Shown piece by piece: positions 13,660 through 15,552 of a DNA stretch of 15,552 nt (position 1 is its first letter; each line of letters opens with the position of its first letter). The notes under the pieces are model-generated. The model searched no databases. It worked only from the letters and a program-made list of their open reading frames with translations, and had not been told where the DNA came from. Origin of the DNA: Erysipelotrichaceae bacterium (GTDB lineage Bacteria; Bacillota_I; Bacilli_A; RFN20; CAG-826); the NCBI GenBank assembly GCA_031271635.1, contig JAISVG010000104.1:1-15552 (forward strand). Direction: 5' to 3'. Both the position numbers and the translations under genes were made by a program.

Positions 13660-15552
13660 ATGAAAAGAAGATTAATGATTGGAATTCCTCTAGTGGCATT
13701 AATTCTCACTGGTTGTAGATCAGATGAAATTGAGCCGACAAGTATCGCGATTACAAATCACGAGACGAGCCTAATAGTTGAAGAAACACTACAACTTACG
13801 ACGACTGTTCTTCCTCTAAACCACAAGAATGTTACCGTACTTTTTGATAGTTCGAATGATGAAGTGGCAACAGTTAGCACAAGCGGTCTTGTGACTGCGG
13901 TGGCAGTTGGTGAAGTTGAAATTACAGCCTCAGTATCAGGATATACTAATCTAAGTGCTGATATTTCTCTTGAAATTAAACCTAAACAAGGTGAACAACC
14001 TCCAGAAATTGATTTAGTCGAATTATGGGAAAATGCTTTAGAAACCGACTTTTCAAATGTGACGATGGATGTAGTCTCAATCTATGATTACATGGCTGGT
14101 GAAGAATACTATGTTCTTAAAAACATTGATGGATATACCGTAGCCTCACATCCTGAATCAGGATTAGACCCGCTTTATTACCATGATTATGAAGGTGAAA
14201 GCCATTTGTATTTTGAAGACGAATATGGCTATGGTGATGCTTGGCTTAAAGAAGGCTATAAGAACTCTCCGTTAGGTCTTGAAAACACTTATTTTAGTGT
14301 CGATGTTGCTATTGATGAATTATCAGCAGTCGCACTGGACGCTATTGAGGTTGATGATTCTGGAAGCATTATTGAATATTTTATTCGTGATGAAGCAACC
14401 CTTACAACTCTCAACGCGGGGATGCTTTCTTCTTTTTGGAATAACGGACTTTTCTGGGGTGTTTTAATCTCTGTCGATCCAGTAACCAGTAATATCGTAA
14501 GAATAATGGCCTTTGATGAAACCTCCGCTGATGATGGCATGTTCGTTGTATTTTCAATGTTCGGAACATCGACTCACAATCTTCCCTTCCCCCCCAAACC
14601 AAACGCTGATAATGTCATGACATATGCAGAATGGTCTGGTACTGATCCGTGGATTAATGTTGATGTTGAAGGCGTTTCAATTGCCCTTCCCGAAGATGAA
14701 GATGGAATTCTTGATCGTGAAGAAAGAGTTAGAATGGTTGTCACCTATGACCCAGTCGATGCTAATAACTCGCTTCAGATGATGCTTGATTGGTATTCAA
14801 GCGATGAAGCAGTAGTCACAGTAAGTGTAATTGGTGAAGTGACAGCAGTAAATGAAGGAACCGCAACAGTTTGGTGTGAAACCTATAATGGCCATAAATC
14901 AAACGAAGTGACAATTACAGTTCGTGCTATTCCAACTCCAGTTTTAGAAGGAATAGTTCATGATTTAACTTTTAATGGAGTCACAAATGATGTTGTTAGT
15001 TATGATGATGCTGTTACGGATGCTCATCCACTTACAATTACTACTGCAAGAGTTACCAGTAATGATGCTGCAAATGGTGGTACTGATAAATTCCCACACG
15101 GAAAGCAAGCTCTATTAATGGATCCTCAGGGCGCTTCCTATATTGATATTAACGCTGATGATGAGTTATTAACTGGCATTAGCTTTAATTTCAGTTTATT
15201 CTGGCCGGCTGATATTAGCAATCTTTCAAAACTATCACAATTTGAAATTCAAACTTCAGAAGATGGTACGACCTGGACGATGGCAGCAGATTTAATGACT
15301 TTAGTTCAAGAAAACATTTCTCGTAATTCGATTACTCTTGTTGAAGTTGAGTTTGAGGCAACTAGTCATGTAAGAGTTTATGCCTATATGAATTTCATAG
15401 GCAGTCCCTTTAGACTTGCAACTGATAATATTAAGTTATATTACACGGCTCCAGCCGAAGTTCCAGTTACTTCCGTTACTTTATCCGCTGTTGGAGCAAC
15501 AGAACTAGAAATTGGTGCGACTGGTAGTGTAACCGCAAGTGTACTTCCAGAA
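13660..15552 (+). CDS. Large Ig-like (Big_2) surface lipoprotein, 3'-truncated
   Basis: 631 codons are visible with no stop before the window edge. The N-terminus is a classic lipoprotein signal: basic MKRR, hydrophobic core and lipobox LTGC with Cys19, so it should be anchored to the outer face of the membrane. A bacterial Ig-like domain follows (about 26-106: PTSIAITN to SADISLEIK, with SSNDEVATVSTSGLVTAVAVG). Next is an unrecognised acidic, aromatic-rich domain (about 118-330), a second Ig-like domain (about 338-422, YSSDEAVVTV with GEVTAVNEGTATV), then a beta-rich module (about 432-595, ending in FRLATDNIKLYY) that resembles surface-adhesion or carbohydrate-binding beta-sandwiches. A third Ig-like domain begins at about 602. 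The role is probably adhesion or surface display. The C7 run at 14589-14595 could make it phase-variable. Confidence 0.85.
   Translation, partial: MKRRLMIGIPLVALILTGCRSDEIEPTSIAITNHETSLIVEETLQLTTTVLPLNHKNVTVLFDSSNDEVATVSTSGLVTAVAVGEVEITASVSGYTNLSADISLEIKPKQGEQPPEIDLVELWENALETDFSNVTMDVVSIYDYMAGEEYYVLKNIDGYTVASHPESGLDPLYYHDYEGESHLYFEDEYGYGDAWLKEGYKNSPLGLENTYFSVDVAIDELSAVALDAIEVDDSGSIIEYFIRDEATLTTLNAGMLSSFWNNGLFWGVLISVDPVTSNIVRIMAFDETSADDGMFVVFSMFGTSTHNLPFPPKPNADNVMTYAEWSGTDPWINVDVEGVSIALPEDEDGILDREERVRMVVTYDPVDANNSLQMMLDWYSSDEAVVTVSVIGEVTAVNEGTATVWCETYNGHKSNEVTITVRAIPTPVLEGIVHDLTFNGVTNDVVSYDDAVTDAHPLTITTARVTSNDAANGGTDKFPHGKQALLMDPQGASYIDINADDELLTGISFNFSLFWPADISNLSKLSQFEIQTSEDGTTWTMAADLMTLVQENISRNSITLVEVEFEATSHVRVYAYMNFIGSPFRLATDNIKLYYTAPAEVPVTSVTLSAVGATELEIGATGSVTASVLPE
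14589..14595 (+). repeat. C7 homopolymer inside the lipoprotein gene
   Basis: Seven consecutive Cs, the longest C run noticed in this AT-rich window, code for the end of Phe310 and Pro311-Pro312. Slippage here would throw the rest of the protein out of frame. Confidence 0.7.

Noticed and set aside
1..15552. CRISPR arrays, tRNA/rRNA genes, insertion sequences or prophage genes
   Set aside because: No regularly spaced repeats, cloverleaf-like sequences, transposase/integrase motifs or terminal inverted repeats were found on reading both strands.

Overview
The window comes from a low-GC member of the Bacillota/Mycoplasmatota branch. Gene content and style (the EcfA1-EcfA2-EcfT-TruA cluster, a YeeN-like YebC protein, a CotH protein and an Ig-like lipoprotein) would suit an Izemoplasma/Acholeplasma- or Erysipelotrichia-like lineage, but this placement is inference. 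The standard code (table 11) is supported: conserved proteins are full length with TGG for every Trp, and the one TGA (end of ecfA2) sits where that family normally ends.

Layout. 1-720: 3' end of a CotH-family gene (+) and a strong bidirectional terminator. 776-2276: enolase (-), perhaps followed by a tiny or frameshifted ORF. 2541-3848: a small P-loop kinase and a YebC/YeeN-type factor (-). 3978-4876: an unrecognised membrane gene (+) split by an apparent single frameshift. 4947-6570: truA overlapped by a RimK-like ATP-grasp gene (-). 6612-7703: two small polytopic membrane proteins (-), one with a C-terminal zinc ribbon. 7777-10720: dCMP deaminase, ecfA1, ecfA2 and ecfT (-), tightly overlapped. 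10849-12574: cysK-cysE (+). 12571-13389: uppP (-), overlapping cysE tail to tail. 13660-end: a long lipoprotein (+) with bacterial Ig-like domains, cut by the window edge.

How the genes work together. EcfA1/A2/T form the shared energising module of group II ECF vitamin transporters; no substrate-binding S component lies here. CysE and CysK make cysteine from serine, acetyl-CoA and sulfide. UppP recycles undecaprenyl pyrophosphate for wall polymer synthesis. TruA and YebC serve translation, and enolase serves glycolysis. The CotH and lipoprotein genes at the two edges point to an elaborate surface.

The main unexpected signal is in translation starts. Several genes that look like transcription-unit heads (dCMP deaminase, cysK, truA, the small kinase, possibly the 3978 membrane gene) have no Shine-Dalgarno sequence. 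Each instead has a -10-like TATAAT-type hexamer ending 6-9 nt before the start codon, the layout expected of leaderless mRNAs. Other genes in the same window (eno, yebC, rimK, cysE, the two membrane genes, uppP, the lipoprotein) have clear Shine-Dalgarno sequences.
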